Below, one piece after another: positions 10,020-22,672 of a stretch of 64,000 nt of DNA. Source of the stretch: Macrostomum hystrix (taxonomy: Eukaryota; Platyhelminthes; Macrostomidae); NCBI GenBank assembly GCA_950097015.1, contig CATNEN010000037.1, positions 2,819,501 through 2,883,500 of the forward strand, given 5' to 3'. A program made the position numbers and the translations under genes. Within the stretch, counting starts at the first letter, position 1. The number at the start of each line of letters is the position of its first letter. A model generated the notes under the pieces. It ran no database searches and was not told the origin of the DNA. It worked only from the letters and a program-made list of their open reading frames with translations.

Positions 10020-11589
10020 AAGAAGCTAGCAACAATTTATGATATGAAAGCATTCCGGAAAAAATATACTGATGCAAGTCAATTAGCATTCGTATGCTAC
10101 TTCTAAAAGCCTGTGATACTTTCAAATCATTCCATCGAATTTTGTCTTACTTTTTTTGTTTTGCTGACATCATGTACGTGAATATATTGTCTCGTAGTAC
10201 ACCTGAAATTTCATATTAATCTGTATGAACCCACTAACAGTGATAAGATTCCAATATCAGACGTTGATAGAATCATACGAATGTAGAATACCTTCTACGA
10301 AAGTAAATACCTTCTTCGGCTATATCGGCTACTATAGTAGCTCAGTATTCGTAAACACAGAAAGAACCCGGAAAACAAACGCACAGAAATACGAGAAAGT
10401 GTAGGGAATTCAATTGCTAAAGTTGATTCATACCGGAAAGAACTCTTAATTCGATCGAATAAATTAAAAAAATTGTGGCGCATCTCTGCACCCCATATTT
10501 GGATAAAACTAAATGAAATATGATCCAATATAGTCCAATTGAACTTTAGAACTAATGTCTGTAGCATAATTGGAGTGATTCTATAGAACGAGTACACAAA
10601 GTCACGCGGTTCCAGACAGCAAGTGTGTTTCACAATTTACGCTACCCCCAACCAATTTTAGCCGTCCTTACTATCCATGTTCGGGCCGCAAACAAACCTA
10701 TTGAGGAATTGTATTAGATCTAGTGAAAGTTCACACAAGCTGGGTCAGGGGTGACTAGGGACGGTTATAAATGCAAATTTCGCATAGAATCTAGTGCAAA
10801 CGCACTACGAGCGTATTCTAAGCCAGCCAGTAGTTCTATAGACTTTCATCAACAAAAATACATGTGAACTGATGGATCACGAAATTGTATGGATATTTGC
10901 AAAATGGAAGGTGATAAAAATAAGGGAGAGACATATACGAGTATTACAAATGCGAATTTCAAAATAATTCACTTAAATACGACTCGTTACATTTTGATCA
11001 CGTTAACTATTTTTATACCACTTTAACTTATATTACAAGTATGTTTCAGAAAAGATTAATTAATGCAGAAGTTGCGTGAATTTCGGCAACATTTTTAATT
11101 TCATCAAAATTTCGTGAAAAAAAGAAGCGTTTTTCCGGACTCTACTTACAGTACAGCAATATGTTGAGCCACGCGGAAAAGGATATTTCACAAGAATGAT
11201 TAGCCATGCAGATAACGCACATTACTAATATTGGTGAAACGTGAGTCACTCATTACTAATAGGCTCGTGGATATCAATGTGTCGAGCAATGATTAGACGT
11301 GTTCAATTTAAGTTTCTTATCTTTAAAAAAGAAAATATAATGCGATCACATATTGTACTTCTGTGACTTCCAAAAAAAAGAAATGGAAGGAGAATTGACA
11401 AGGGAGAAGTGACATGTAAAATAATTGCCTACAAATGAAATATCCCTGATTCATTTCTCTCAAAGTAAAAGTTGAAATAGCACTTATCGGATTGTTCTAA
11501 TATTATAATCAAACCATAATTATTTTTAAGGATTATCCGTCTGCCTTTCGCGCCAAGGTACCTAAGCTTAGAAAGCTAAGTAAAATGTA
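10020..11589. other. AT-rich intergenic, nothing recognised
   Basis: Low-GC sequence without supportable exons, arrays or SINEs. A minus-strand open frame at 10295-10633 has no recognisable composition or domain. Confidence 0.5.
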
Positions 11590-11785
11590 GTGCAATTTAC
11601 ACCATTGAAGGCCAATCTCCAAGGCGCAGTGAGAGTGAGCAGTGAGACTGCCTGACGATGAGAAAGTCTGCCTGTGCGCGTGTGAGCCCAGGAGTCAGCG
11701 GAATGGGCAGAATTGCCTCCTCGCTGGCTGTGGAGTCTAGTGTCACAAAATGATTTGCCATTGTTATTATGATTTGAGTGGGGAG
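11590..11785 (+). mobile_element. SINE family 2, 5'-truncated copy
   Basis: Body of the second SINE family: GTGCAATTTACACCATTGAA, GGCCAATCTCCAAGG, GAGCCCAGGAGTCAGCGGAA and TGGGCAGAATTGCCTCCTCG, ending near TAGTGTCAC. The tRNA-like head, present in the copies at 26750 and 33915, is absent here. Confidence 0.75.
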
Positions 11786-12553
11786 AAAAAGGATCAAACA
11801 ATGCCTCTGACACCTTTGGTATCTCCTTGATATTCCATGCCATCCTTAATATATAATGCTATGCCCCTTAAAAATCGTGCTATTCTCTTGATAGCAAAAT
11901 ACCTTAGATAAATAAAGCTTTTCGCGAGGGGTTGAATATTTGTTAGCTTGGTAAAACTAAAACTAAAAAACTTTTTCGTTAGAGTACACCAAGGACGGTT
12001 TTAAGTAACATATCATACTTAACTATGTACTTAAGTAGTATATGGTGAATAGACATACTAGTAATAAGAGCACATGTCATATCATACAAACGAACAAAGA
12101 TGAAGCTTTTCAAAAGCTAGACACCTCTACGAGCGTGTAACAAATAAAAAGAATATGGGGGGACGTGATCCATCTAAAAAATGGCGGAATCTTATGTCGA
12201 GTAAATCTAATTCAAAAAAACACAACTGGTTCATTTATAAAACATGTAAAGAAGTGCTGCCCTGTAGTTGCTTGGTGCACCAACTGTTTCATAGAAGGTT
12301 TCAGGCTTAAAGGTGTGCTTTTGTTTAATATATAAATTACAGATTACGTCATGCAGGTTTGGTGCAGGATAAAAAATATAACTGATGCCTTACTGAGGAA
12401 AACTTATACGAACTTTAATCGCAGCTTGACCCCTGACCCAGAAACAAAACTCAATCCAATAATTCAATAAGCAAAATCAATAAAATGCGTCAAAGTTTTC
12501 ATAAAATCCCTTCCGTTTTCAAAAAGCAATCGCATTGCAAGTCAGTTGGCTGG
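11786..12553. other. AT-rich spacer 3' of the EGF gene
   Basis: No gene seen. It follows the stop codon of the minus-strand EGF-type gene, so part may be its 3' UTR. Confidence 0.4.
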
Positions 12554-14002
12554 TCAGACAGTTTCATTTCGCTGCACAGGGGCATCTTTGGAGTTCAGAA
12601 CAGAGGCGGTTTCATCGGTGGCTCCGTTGGCCGCCTGGCGCCGACTCCGATGGCGCCTACGCCGACGCAACGACAGGCAGATAAAGAGTGTGAGCAGGCC
12701 TGCAAGGACTAGGACCAGCAGTGCAATCAACGCAATGGGTCCCGCGATGCGACCGAAGCCGCTGCCGAAGCTGGCCATTGGCACAAAGTCCGGCTCGTCA
12801 CACACGTCCCCAGTCCAACCTGTTGGACACTGGCAGAACACTCGCTCAGGCGGGATTACCTGCGGAGTCGGGCAGCTCTTGCAGAAACAGGGATGTTCTT
12901 CAGTTCACCTCTACTATCACAGTACTGGCTCTTCAGTTCACCTCTACTATCATAGTACTGGCTCTTCAGTTCACCTCTACTATCATAGTACTGGCTCTTC
13001 AGTTCACCTCTACTATCATAGTACTGGCTCTTCAGTTCACCTCTACTATCATAGTACTGGCTCTTCAGTTCACCTCTACTACCATAGTACTGGCTCTTCA
13101 GTTCACCTCTACTATCATAGTACTGGCTCTTTAGTTCACCTCTACTATCATAGTACTGGCTCTTCAGTTCACCTCTACTACCATAGTACTGGCTCTTCAG
13201 TTCACCTCTACTATCATAGTACTGGCTCTTCAGTTCACCTCTACTATCATAGTACTGGCTCTTCAGTGCTTCACTATACTCTCGTGTTGGTTCTTCAGTG
13301 CTTCACTCTACTCTCGTGTTGGTTCTTTAATGCTTCACTCTACTCTCGTGTTGGTTCTTCAGTGCTTCACTCTACTCTCGTGTTTGTTCTTTAATGCTTC
13401 ACTCTACTCTCGTGTTGGTTCTTCAGTGCTTCACTCTACTCTCGTGTTGGTTCTTCAGTGCTTCACTCTACTCTCGTGTTTGTTCTTTAATGCTTCACTC
13501 TACTCTCGTGTTGGTTCTTCAGTGCTTCACTCTACTCTCGTGTTGGTTCTTTAGTGCTTCACTATACTCTCGTGTTGGTTCTTCAGTGCTTCACTCTACT
13601 CTCGTGTTGGTTCTTTAGTGCTTCACTATACTCTCGTGTTGGTTCTTCAGTGCTTCACTCTACTCTCGTGTTGGTTCTTTAGTGCTTCACTATACTCTCG
13701 TGTTGGTTCTTCAGTGCTTCACTCTACTCTCGTGTTGGTTCTTCAGTGCTTCACTCTACTCTCGTGTTGGTTCTTCAGTGCTTCACTATACTCTCGTGTT
13801 GGTTCTTCAGTGCTTCACTATACTCTCGTGTTGGTTCTTCTGTTCTTTAACGTATCAAAGCAAATCCAATGAAAGTTTTTCGTTAGAATCACCTTGCATA
13901 GTCCGCCTTCCAAGCAGAAGCTGCCATGTAGCTCCTTGAGTATGAGCAGTTGTCTGTCTGTACAGTTAAACAGCGGGGGTGGAGTCATCTTTGAAGCCAG
14001 GA
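12554..14002 (-). CDS. Single-EGF-domain membrane protein, copy 1 (5' part not found)
   Basis: Two minus-strand exons are supported: 14002-13893 and 12859-12554 (phase 2-in, then 0). Together they give one six-cysteine EGF module: NC...FCLEGGLC|...FCQCPTGWTGDVC. A short juxtamembrane segment, one 22-residue hydrophobic span (AGPIALIALLVLVLAGLLTL), an R/H-rich stop-transfer (LRRRRRHRSRR) and a 25-residue tail follow. One EGF domain next to a membrane anchor is the plan of EGF-family ligand precursors (spitz, TGF-alpha, neuregulin). A growth-factor role is inference, and small EGF adhesion proteins are an alternative. The paralog lies at 16500-17270. The upstream exon(s) with signal peptide were not found. 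The intron between the exons is filled by two minisatellites. Confidence 0.75.
12893..13266. repeat. 33-bp minisatellite in EGF gene 1 intron
   Basis: About 11 copies of TTCAGTTCACCTCTACTATC followed by ATAGTACTGGCTC. The array begins about 33 nt from the 3' splice site of the minus-strand intron. Confidence 0.93.
13267..13845. repeat. 32-bp minisatellite in EGF gene 1 intron
   Basis: About 18 copies of TTCAGTGCTTCACTCTACTC followed by TCGTGTTGGTTC. It shares the TTCAGT start and the overall build of the adjoining 33-bp unit, so one array probably gave rise to the other. It ends about 47 nt from the intron's 5' splice site. Confidence 0.93.
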
Positions 14003-14857
14003 CTTGCGGACTTGTGTTAATCCGAGTATTAGTTTCTGCTTGATAAGAGGTGTATAATTGTTTTTTAATTTACCTAAACTAAAACAAGCATGTTAACCAG
14101 CAGTGCAAGTGAAGCGGCATGTGAATGAGACGATAATAGCAGACAGACACTGGCAGGAGCAACTGCGGTTTAATCAAGCGGGTAGCCAGCAGCAGCAGCA
14201 GTTCTGCAATTGTCGCATTGACAGGTGCACTGCTTTTATGTGTACAGTGCGGGGGTGGTTGAACAACACCTGGGGTAAGAGGGTAAGAGACGAGGAGCCA
14301 TTTGCAGAATATTAGAAGATACAAGTGCCTGTTCTTGTATGCAAACACTGTCGCCCATTCAAGTAGTTGAGTATAAACAGTATAATAGCTGCTCCTGTTT
14401 AGATTGGCGACACTGAGAGTGCTTTAGTAAAATGTACAGTTTTCTTAAAAAATGAAACTACAACTAAGGATCATATACAATTGGCTCCTTTGGCTACTGC
14501 ATTAGGCTCATTCACACACGTACAAGAGTACAGTTGAGCACAATCAATAAAGTTGCATGCTTGTCGCCTGCTTCATCAGTGTGCGTTGGCTGCCATCAAT
14601 TGGGGAAACAATGAACTTTTGGCAAGCCGCCAAGCAAGAGCGACGGACCGCCGCTGAATAATCAAATACTTGTGTCCCCAACATGCTCTCTATGGGCATT
14701 GCGCGGATGTTATACCGGTGTCAGCTCATGCCATTGTTTCCCTAGCTTGCATTGGGTGACTCCATTCGGGAGCTGCAGGCCACGGGTTACTGAATTACTC
14801 ATTAGTTTATAAAAAAGTTACTGAACATTTCGTGCACAGTTTTACACATGAACTCTG
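14003..14857. other. Spacer upstream of EGF gene 1 exon
   Basis: The missing 5' exons of EGF gene 1 could lie here or beyond. Minus-strand 3' splice-like CCCCAG near 14273 and a leucine-rich frame at 14079-14348 were seen, but none joins in phase to the known exon. Confidence 0.3.
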
Positions 14858-15140
14858 TGTTGTAGCCTAGTGGTTAGAGCCTCTGACTCGCGACTTAGAG
14901 TTCGTGGGTTCGATTCCCGACTCCACCGGAGCAAGTTTAGCAAGACACTAAACTCTGCATTGCTTCAGTTCACCCAGCTGGTAAATGGGTACTAGAATTA
15001 GCTGAAGTAATTGAGGGTGGGTGTGGCGTCCCCCCAGTCCATGGACTGAACAGTCGTACGCAGCCTTCAGATGCGCCGCGTAATAGCTGCGGCTGTGCTG
15101 TCGGCTGCACATTGTTATACGAATTGGGGCAGGTGTAATC
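14858..15140 (+). mobile_element. tRNA-derived SINE, family 1, full length
   Basis: The best-preserved plus-strand copy. A box TAGCCTAGTGGTTAGAGC, B box GGGTTCGATTCCCG, then CCCAGCTGGTAAATGGG, AATTGAGGGTGGGTGTGGCG, TCCATGGACTGAACAG, GCTGCGGCTGTGCTG and the tail ATTGGGGCAGGTG. The head fits RNA polymerase III type-2 promoter boxes. Confidence 0.9.
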
Positions 15141-15980
<840 letters not shown>

Positions 15981-15981
<1 letters not shown>

Positions 15982-16499
15982 CAAATTTAGGTGGGTGTGG
16001 CGGCCCCATCTGTACGACTGTACCATTAGCTGTATATCATAGCTGTCATCTCCATCTAGTAGTGGCACGAATATTATTTTAATTTAGTACTGATTTATTG
16101 AAGCAGTTGCAAGCGTAACAATTGTTACAGTAGGTAGTGACAGTGACGGGCAGTTTATTTTTTCACCGGTCGCTTGTGCAACATCCTCGTCACGTCGCTA
16201 ATGTGTTGCTTGCCTGAACACAACTTTCTACGTGCCCGGCCAAAGCAATTGCACTAATAAGCTATACGAGCGCAGCATAGACACGCCCGCAATGGTTGTG
16301 CAATTTTGCCAAAAATATGTTTTCAATTTCTAAATACAATTTTCGTCCCGTTTTTATTTAATTAACTTCATTCCTTAAATTATTTCTAAAGCCCAAGTGA
16401 AGTTATGCTTCCATTAAGCTACTATTAGGTCCGCAATAATGGCAGAAAAATGTCTAGCTCCAAGCAGAGCGAATGTGTTTTTTCACAGTAGAGCCAAAA
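15981..16499. other. Spacer between (TAG)n and EGF gene 2
   Basis: No gene seen; it may contain the 3' UTR of EGF gene 2. Confidence 0.4.
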
Positions 16500-17270
16500 T
16501 CACGCAGCCGCAGTCTGCGGTGCATTGTTATTATGCAACTCGTCACCTGCAGGTGTTTGGCTGATCGGATTTAACAAGCTGGCACTTTGACCAGACTCCA
16601 GTGAATTGATAATTAGCGATATGCGCCGCTGGCGCAGCCTGGTTGCTATGGAAACCAACGCTGCTGACATCAGGGTTAGCAGGAGCAGCAGCACAATGGC
16701 AGTGGCAAAGGCGAACCAAACCTGCCAGCTGTACCGACTCGCAGCTTCGGTGCTGGCGGCCATCACGACAAAGTCTGGCTCGTCGCAGACATCACCAGTC
16801 CAACCCATTGGGCACTGGCAGAACACTCGACCGGCAGGGGGCAGAACCTGCAGCGCAAAAAAAAAAAAATTAATTACACCTGCCTAATTTTGTATAATAA
16901 TGTGCAGCCGACAGCACAGCCGCATCAATTACGCGGCGCATCTGAAGGCTGCGCACAGCTTTTCAGTCCATGGACTGAGGGGACGCCACACCCACCTTCA
17001 ATTATCCCAGCTAATTCTGGTACCCATTTAACAGCTGGGTGAACTGAAGCAATGCCGACCTTCAAGTCGTGAGTCCGACGCCCTAACCACTAGGCTACAA
17101 GCTCTAGGCAAATTCGAAGATCTTTGCTATTATCGGTCACTAGATCGCTTTATATACCTGACAATAGCCGCCTTCAAGGCAAGCGCTGCCGTACATGTCC
17201 TTCAGGATCTTCAGCTGGCTGTCCGTACAGTTGCTCAGTGGCGGCGGTGTCATGTCTTTGCTTGATTTAA
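16500..17270 (-). CDS. Single-EGF-domain membrane protein, copy 2 (5' part not found)
   Basis: Minus-strand exons 17270-17158 and 16847-16500, with the same phases as copy 1. They encode DMTPPPLSNCTDSQLKIL, then SACLEGGYC|Q and FCQCPMGWTGDVCDEPDF: six EGF cysteines, then one hydrophobic span (FAFATAIVLLLLLTLMSAAL) and a tail of about 50 residues with RLRQRR. The EGF half is highly similar to copy 1, while the membrane span and tail have diverged, so the ectodomain is what selection keeps. The likely role is a membrane-anchored EGF-type ligand or small EGF adhesion protein (inference). The intron homologous to copy 1 is about 310 bp and contains a SINE instead of a minisatellite. The signal-peptide exon was not located. 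Confidence 0.75.
16890..17103 (-). mobile_element. SINE family 1 in EGF gene 2 intron
   Basis: Minus-strand copy: GTGCAGCCGACAGCACAGCC, TCCATGGACTGAGGGGACGC, ACCTTCAATTATCCCAGC, then a B box lost by deletion and an A box in CCTAACCACTAGGCTACAAG. Same sense as the host gene. Confidence 0.85.
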
Positions 17271-20200
17271 CTGCGAAATTTATTACACCTTACAATAATA
17301 TGGCTTAATTGATAGAGACAGCTGAAAGGTAATTAAAAACTGCTAAGCAAAGGATATGGGTGCGTGTGTTACCCAACACGGCCGTATTTATAGACTAAAG
17401 GGCAACGCGTTACGCAAAACTTACGAGTAAACTACCTGCATGGCCCCCATCCGTACTGACAGTTTTGACGACTGTGAAGTGTTTGGCACACTGCCGCCCC
17501 ATGTTATGAGGTGCGAGTGTTGCGCACTGTCGCCCTAATACACATAATGTCAACGCCTACGTGTGTGACAGGAGAAATCCGGGCGTTATATCTGTGTCTC
17601 AACTGAGAGATGCAATCAGCAAATTTATATCAAACCTGTCAAAAAATGTTTGCGCTTTATCATCTTATCTTTCTACTATGACCAGTTTTTCTATAAAGGG
17701 TATTGTGAATTAATGCCTCTTCAAAAATAGAAATGCCGTGAATTGGGTGCATCGCAACTGGCGATCCGAATCCGAGTGTGATATGCTGCATCTTTGTGCA
17801 ATTGATTTGCGGATTTGATTGACTAATTATTAGTTCATTGATTGATTTAATTAAGCTTAGATACCCGGGTCAAGCGTAATATATTGTAGCAAACCCACCA
17901 AAAATCGGTTTAACCACTGGCCATGCATGGCTTCATGGCTTCACAATTCCCGCCGATTGCGAATCATGGCTAAAATGCAGGCCTTATATGTACGCTCGTA
18001 TAATCAAAACTTTCAATACTTTTATTGTTGTTGTTGTTAAACGGCATTGTCCAATCTGGACTGCAGGTCAGCCCTTGTGGGGGCTCTACTGCTGTATATA
18101 TTTTCTTGTATTAAAACATTTTTATTAAAATATAAATATAAAAGTAAAAAATAGAAATTTAGAATTTTAAAATTTTTAGAAGGTCCGAAGTTTTGGTTCA
18201 ATAAAAATAAAAGAAATAGATCGAGTGAAATTTTGCGATAGGTAAATCAGGTAACTAGGCAATGAATATTTGGGCACTGAGCCATGGTGTTAAAAATGGT
18301 CAGAACATTGGCATTTTGAATTTAGCATTCAGTATTTTGGTAAATGCATAGTGGGGTTAAAAGAGAAATATATATTTTTTACAGTGTGTGTAATAACTGC
18401 GCTTGACAATATTTTATATGACAATAGCTGGGGTATAGTTTCAAAGGGGGGCATAAGAGATGCAAGACAGCAAGACGCAAATACTCGTATTGCCAGGAAA
18501 TCTAGAACTGATTCTTTTGTAATAGTATTTTAGTAATAGTACGAGTATATACTAAAATATAGGATAGAATAGAATAGAATGGAATAATAGTATTCTAGAT
18601 GTCATTGATATATTGATTTATTAATTTAAAGATCAGAAGACGAGAAAAAACATTTTACAATCTATGCAGACGCGTGGGTTAAATCTCGGTAGAAAACAAT
18701 TATTATGAAGTTCTGAAATTCGTGAAATATGGACTGGCACATTTTCAATAATTGAATGGGTTGACTTTCGACAATAGCATATTCGTCAGATAACTTTATT
18801 TACCATCCTCAGTTAGTTACGGATCACTTTTCGTATTCAGTTATTTTTATTATTGTATTTCAAAATTAAGTCACGACTTATGGCTAGCATCTTAGCTAAT
18901 TTGTAATGATCTATGAAGTTATTGAAAGAAACTACCGGAGATTTTTAACGATGCATGAGCAGGTAAGACAAAGTAAAATTAATTTTGTAGACTCTAAAAT
19001 AAAAGAAAGACAATTTATTGGTGTAAAAATAATCAGAGCAGCATTTCTTTCCGAATTTTTTGTAGTGTGCTCTGCTCTACATATGCGTTTAACATAGAAC
19101 TTTCTAGAATACAGCCACCATAGTAGAAAAAAATAAATATGTATTAAGCCCAGCTTGCTATGAACCAGAAAGTAAGTACATTTCGTGCATCATTAAGGCG
19201 CATTCTATTTAAAAAACATCTAACTAATAATACTAGACCACTTGTACTACTGATGTCTGATCGTGCTAATCTTGCATGTGTAATCTGTCGACTATTTTCG
19301 GCGTTAAGCAGTTTTAATTATCGTTGTTTTAGCACTTGTTTTGTTTTAACCATTTTAGCACTTAAAAATTGAAAAAAACTGAACCTTGACGTAGATAGTG
19401 TTAGCATAAGGCACAGTAATATTGTCAATATTAGCATAATGATAGCCCAAATGGTAATAATATAAAGCCTATCACTAGGGTGGCCACTGACCAGGGACTA
19501 CTTAATAGCTTATAAGGCCTAGCTAGTCCCTGACATGTCAAGCAGGTAGCCAATTTGTTCACTTGGTTTTTAGATGCTTCTAACATTAAGAAATAAAAAA
19601 TTATTTAATAGACATGAAAATAAATGAACTATTAAACATATATTGTTTGTTTCGCTAATAGTAAATTCCAATGTGTTTCAGTCTGTCATGGGCTATCATC
19701 AGGGTCTATCAAATATATTCTTGCATACAAAAAATTTTAAAGAAAAAAACTACTTTAACTGTATAGTGCACAGGGTAGATCAGTGGATAATGTTAGGATA
19801 GGCATGCAAGTACACTAAAGTAGGTCTATATATAGGCCTACACCGAAATGGACTGCAATGAACTATAGTAGTGCCAAAGCAATAGTTTTTTAATATATTC
19901 GATATTAATATAGCATTAAGAGCTGCCAAAGTCTAGTTGATAATTCATTAAAATTTACGCAATTGAATATTTTAAAAGTTTTTAACAAATTCTACACTTT
20001 TGAAAGAATGAAATAAATTGCTAACAAATAGCAACAAGCTGTAGTTTTATTGTAATCCATTTTTTTTCATTTTCTAAGCATATTTTAATTTAGTTTACTT
20101 TTTGCTGACATTAAATTCTATGGTGGTTATTAGACACCAGTAATTTGATCATCTCAGTATAAAATATTTTTTTCCTAATGTTTTTTACTAGTTTTGTTTT

Positions 20201-20447
20201 TAAAAAAGAAAAAATAAAACCTAAACTTGCACATATTTCACCAATTAAATTGTAATGCAACACATAGTTTGCAATTTTTTCACCCCCAAGATTACATAAG
20301 ATCACCTTGACATCTTGAATAGCTCTTAAAGCCATATCAACATGTCAGATGCTGTTCATTTCAGTGCTACTTATTTGAATAGGAAATGATTTGTGTCAGA
20401 TTTTTCAGTAACTTTTAGAAGCACAAAAACCTTTGCAGCCCACTGAA
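17271..20447. other. 3.2-kb AT-rich intergenic region
   Basis: No supported exon. Short open frames (18351, 18906, 19160) are AT-driven. A patch at about 18035-18110 with GTTGTTGTTGTTAAACGGC and CAGCCCTTGTGGGGGCTC looks like a decayed repeat. The promoter of CDC37 must lie at the right end. Confidence 0.5.
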
Positions 20448-22672
20448 ATGTCTAGGATAAACTACAGCAAATGGGACCACATTGAGGTCTCTGATGATGA
20501 GGATGATACTCATCCAAACATTGACACTCCTTCTTTGTTCCGCTGGCGCCACGAGGCTCGGGTCAAGCGCATGGAAGAGATATCGAAAGAGAAATCGGAC
20601 TTGGAGTCCGAATGGAAGCAGGTCACTAGCCAGGTGGACGATGTGCAGCGTCTTGCCGACTCGGGCGACTCTGCAGCTGGGGAGCGCGTAGTTCAACTCA
20701 AAGAGCGATTAGCCAAACTGGAAATCCGCCGCACTGAACTATCAAAGAAGGAGAAATCTCAGCCTTTGAACATTGACACTATCTGCAAGGAGGGCAAGAC
20801 AAGGACTATTATCAACAAGGCAGCCACCCATCCGCCGAAGCCTCGCTCAGACGAGGAGACCTGGAAAAATCTAGAAGAATTCAAACAGAAATATGATAAG
20901 GATATTAAAAAGTTTGGCATGTTCTCTAAATTAGACGACGCCCAGCGCTTCCTTGAGGAGCATCCGCACCTTGTGTGCGAGGCCGCCTGCGACAGGCTCG
21001 TGCTTTGGTGCGTAGATCTGGCTGTTGAAGATAAGAAAAGCCTGCTGGAATTCGTCACTAGGCAGTGCATCTGCCTGCAATTCCTGCTGAAGCTTGGCGC
21101 CGAGTTGGGCACGGATCCGCGCAACTGTCTGCGCCAGTTCTATGCCAGGCTCCGCGATCCTCAGCCAGAATATATGCGCGCCTTCGAGGAGGAGCTGGCG
21201 GCCTTCAGGTAAGTCGCTTGTTTCAAGTCGATCTCATTAGCTTAGGTTTGTTCTTGAAGCATGCTTGAGTCATCTACCCTGCAATCGTTTGGTCTACAGT
21301 TATCTACCCTGCAATCGTTTGGTCCACAGTTATCTACCCTCGAGTCGTTTGGTCCTCAGTTATCTACCCTCAAGTCGTTTGGTCCTCAGTTATCTACCCT
21401 CAAGTCGTTTGGTCCTCAGTTATCTACAATCGAGTAGTTTGGGCCTCAGTTATCTACAGACTACAATCGAGTAGTTTGGTCCACAGTTATCTACCCTCAA
21501 GTCGTTTGGTCCTCAGTTATCTACCCTCAAGTCGTTTGGTCCACAGTTATCTACCCTCAAGTCGTTTGGTCCACAGTTATCTACCCTCAAGTCGTTTGGT
21601 CCTCAGTTATCTACCCTCGAGTAGTTTGGTCCTCAGTTTCAGTTATCTACCCTCGAGTAGTTTGGTCCTCAGTTATCTACCCTCGAGTAGTTTGGTCCTC
21701 AGTTATCTACCCTCGAGTAGTTTGGTCCTCAGTTATCTACCCTCGAGTAGTTTGGTCCTCAGTTATCTACCCTCGAGTAGTTTGGTCCTCAGTTATCTAC
21801 CCTCGAGTAGTTTGGTCCTCAGTTTCAGTTATCTACCCTCGAGTAGTTTGGTCCTCAGTTATCTACAATCGAGTAGTTTGGTCCTCAGTTATCTACCCTC
21901 GAGTAGTTTGGTCCTCAGTTATCTACCCTCGAGTAGTTTGGTCCTCAGTTATCTACCCTCGAGTAGTTTGGTCCTCAGTTATCTACCCTCGAGTAGTTTG
22001 GTCCTCAGTTATCTACCCTCGAGTAGTTTGGTCCTCAGTTATCTACCCTCAAGTCGTTTGGTCCTCAGTTATCTACCCTCGAGTAGTTTGGTCCTCAGTT
22101 ATCTACCCTCGAGTAGTTTGGTCCTCAGTTATCTACCCTCAAGTCGTTTGGTCCTCAGTTATCTACCCTCAAGTCGTTTGGTCCTCAGTTATCTACTCTC
22201 GAGTAGTTTGGTCCTCAGTTATAGGTGCCTATTTGTCATTGACCTAGCGTATCTGTAATTTTCGCAACCACTATTCTGCCTCGAAAGAACTCGAGTCCAG
22301 GACCGCGCCAAAGCTCGCCTAGAGGAGGCCATGCGCGAGTACGAAGAGGAACAGCGTCAGGCTCGTCTGGGTCCTGGTGGCCTGGATCCCGTTGAAGTGT
22401 TTGAAAGCCTGCCAGATCAGCTGAAAGCCTGCTTTGAGTCCAAGGACATTACCCTGCTGCAAAGGACTTTAGCTGAGATGCCAGAGGCTGAGGCGCGCTA
22501 TCACATGAAGCGGTGCGTTGACAGCGGTATGTGGGTTCCTGACGCTTCCTCACAGAAGTTGCTAGATGGCGAAGGCGCGGTCGAAGAAGCTGGCGAGGGC
22601 GATGACGCTGACGAGGCTAAAGGCCAGTCGGAGGACAAGAGTGAGGGTGATTATGCCGAGCCAACTGTTTAA
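20448..22672 (+). CDS. CDC37: Hsp90 co-chaperone CDC37
   Basis: Two exons, 20448-21208 and 22288-22672, joined in phase (AG|A) to 381 residues; human CDC37 has 378. It loads protein-kinase clients onto Hsp90 in the cytosol. The N-terminus reads YSKWDHIEVSDDEDDTHPNI then DTPSLFRWRHEARVKRM, the family signature, with Ser15 in the SDDED CK2 site equivalent to human Ser13. A coiled coil covers about 35-110, the Hsp90-binding middle follows, and the C-terminal part carries LGPGGLDPVEVFESLP and MKRCVDSGMWVP. It ends in an acidic tail. The ATG at 20448 is 10 nt after an AG preceded by CCTTTGC, a possible cis or trans 3' splice site. The single intron (1079 bp) consists mostly of a 30-bp minisatellite. 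Intact and convincing. Confidence 0.96.
21264..22222. repeat. 30-bp minisatellite filling the CDC37 intron
   Basis: About 32 copies of TCAGTTATCTACCCTCGAGT followed by AGTTTGGTCC, with older variants (GCAATCG, CAAGTCG) toward the 5' end and homogenised CGAGTAG units in the middle. It starts about 55 nt after the donor and ends 65 nt before the acceptor. Confidence 0.95.

Noticed and set aside
14858-14935. Functional tRNA gene
   Set aside because: A and B boxes are present, but the head continues into a SINE body shared by several copies and does not fold into a clear cloverleaf by eye.
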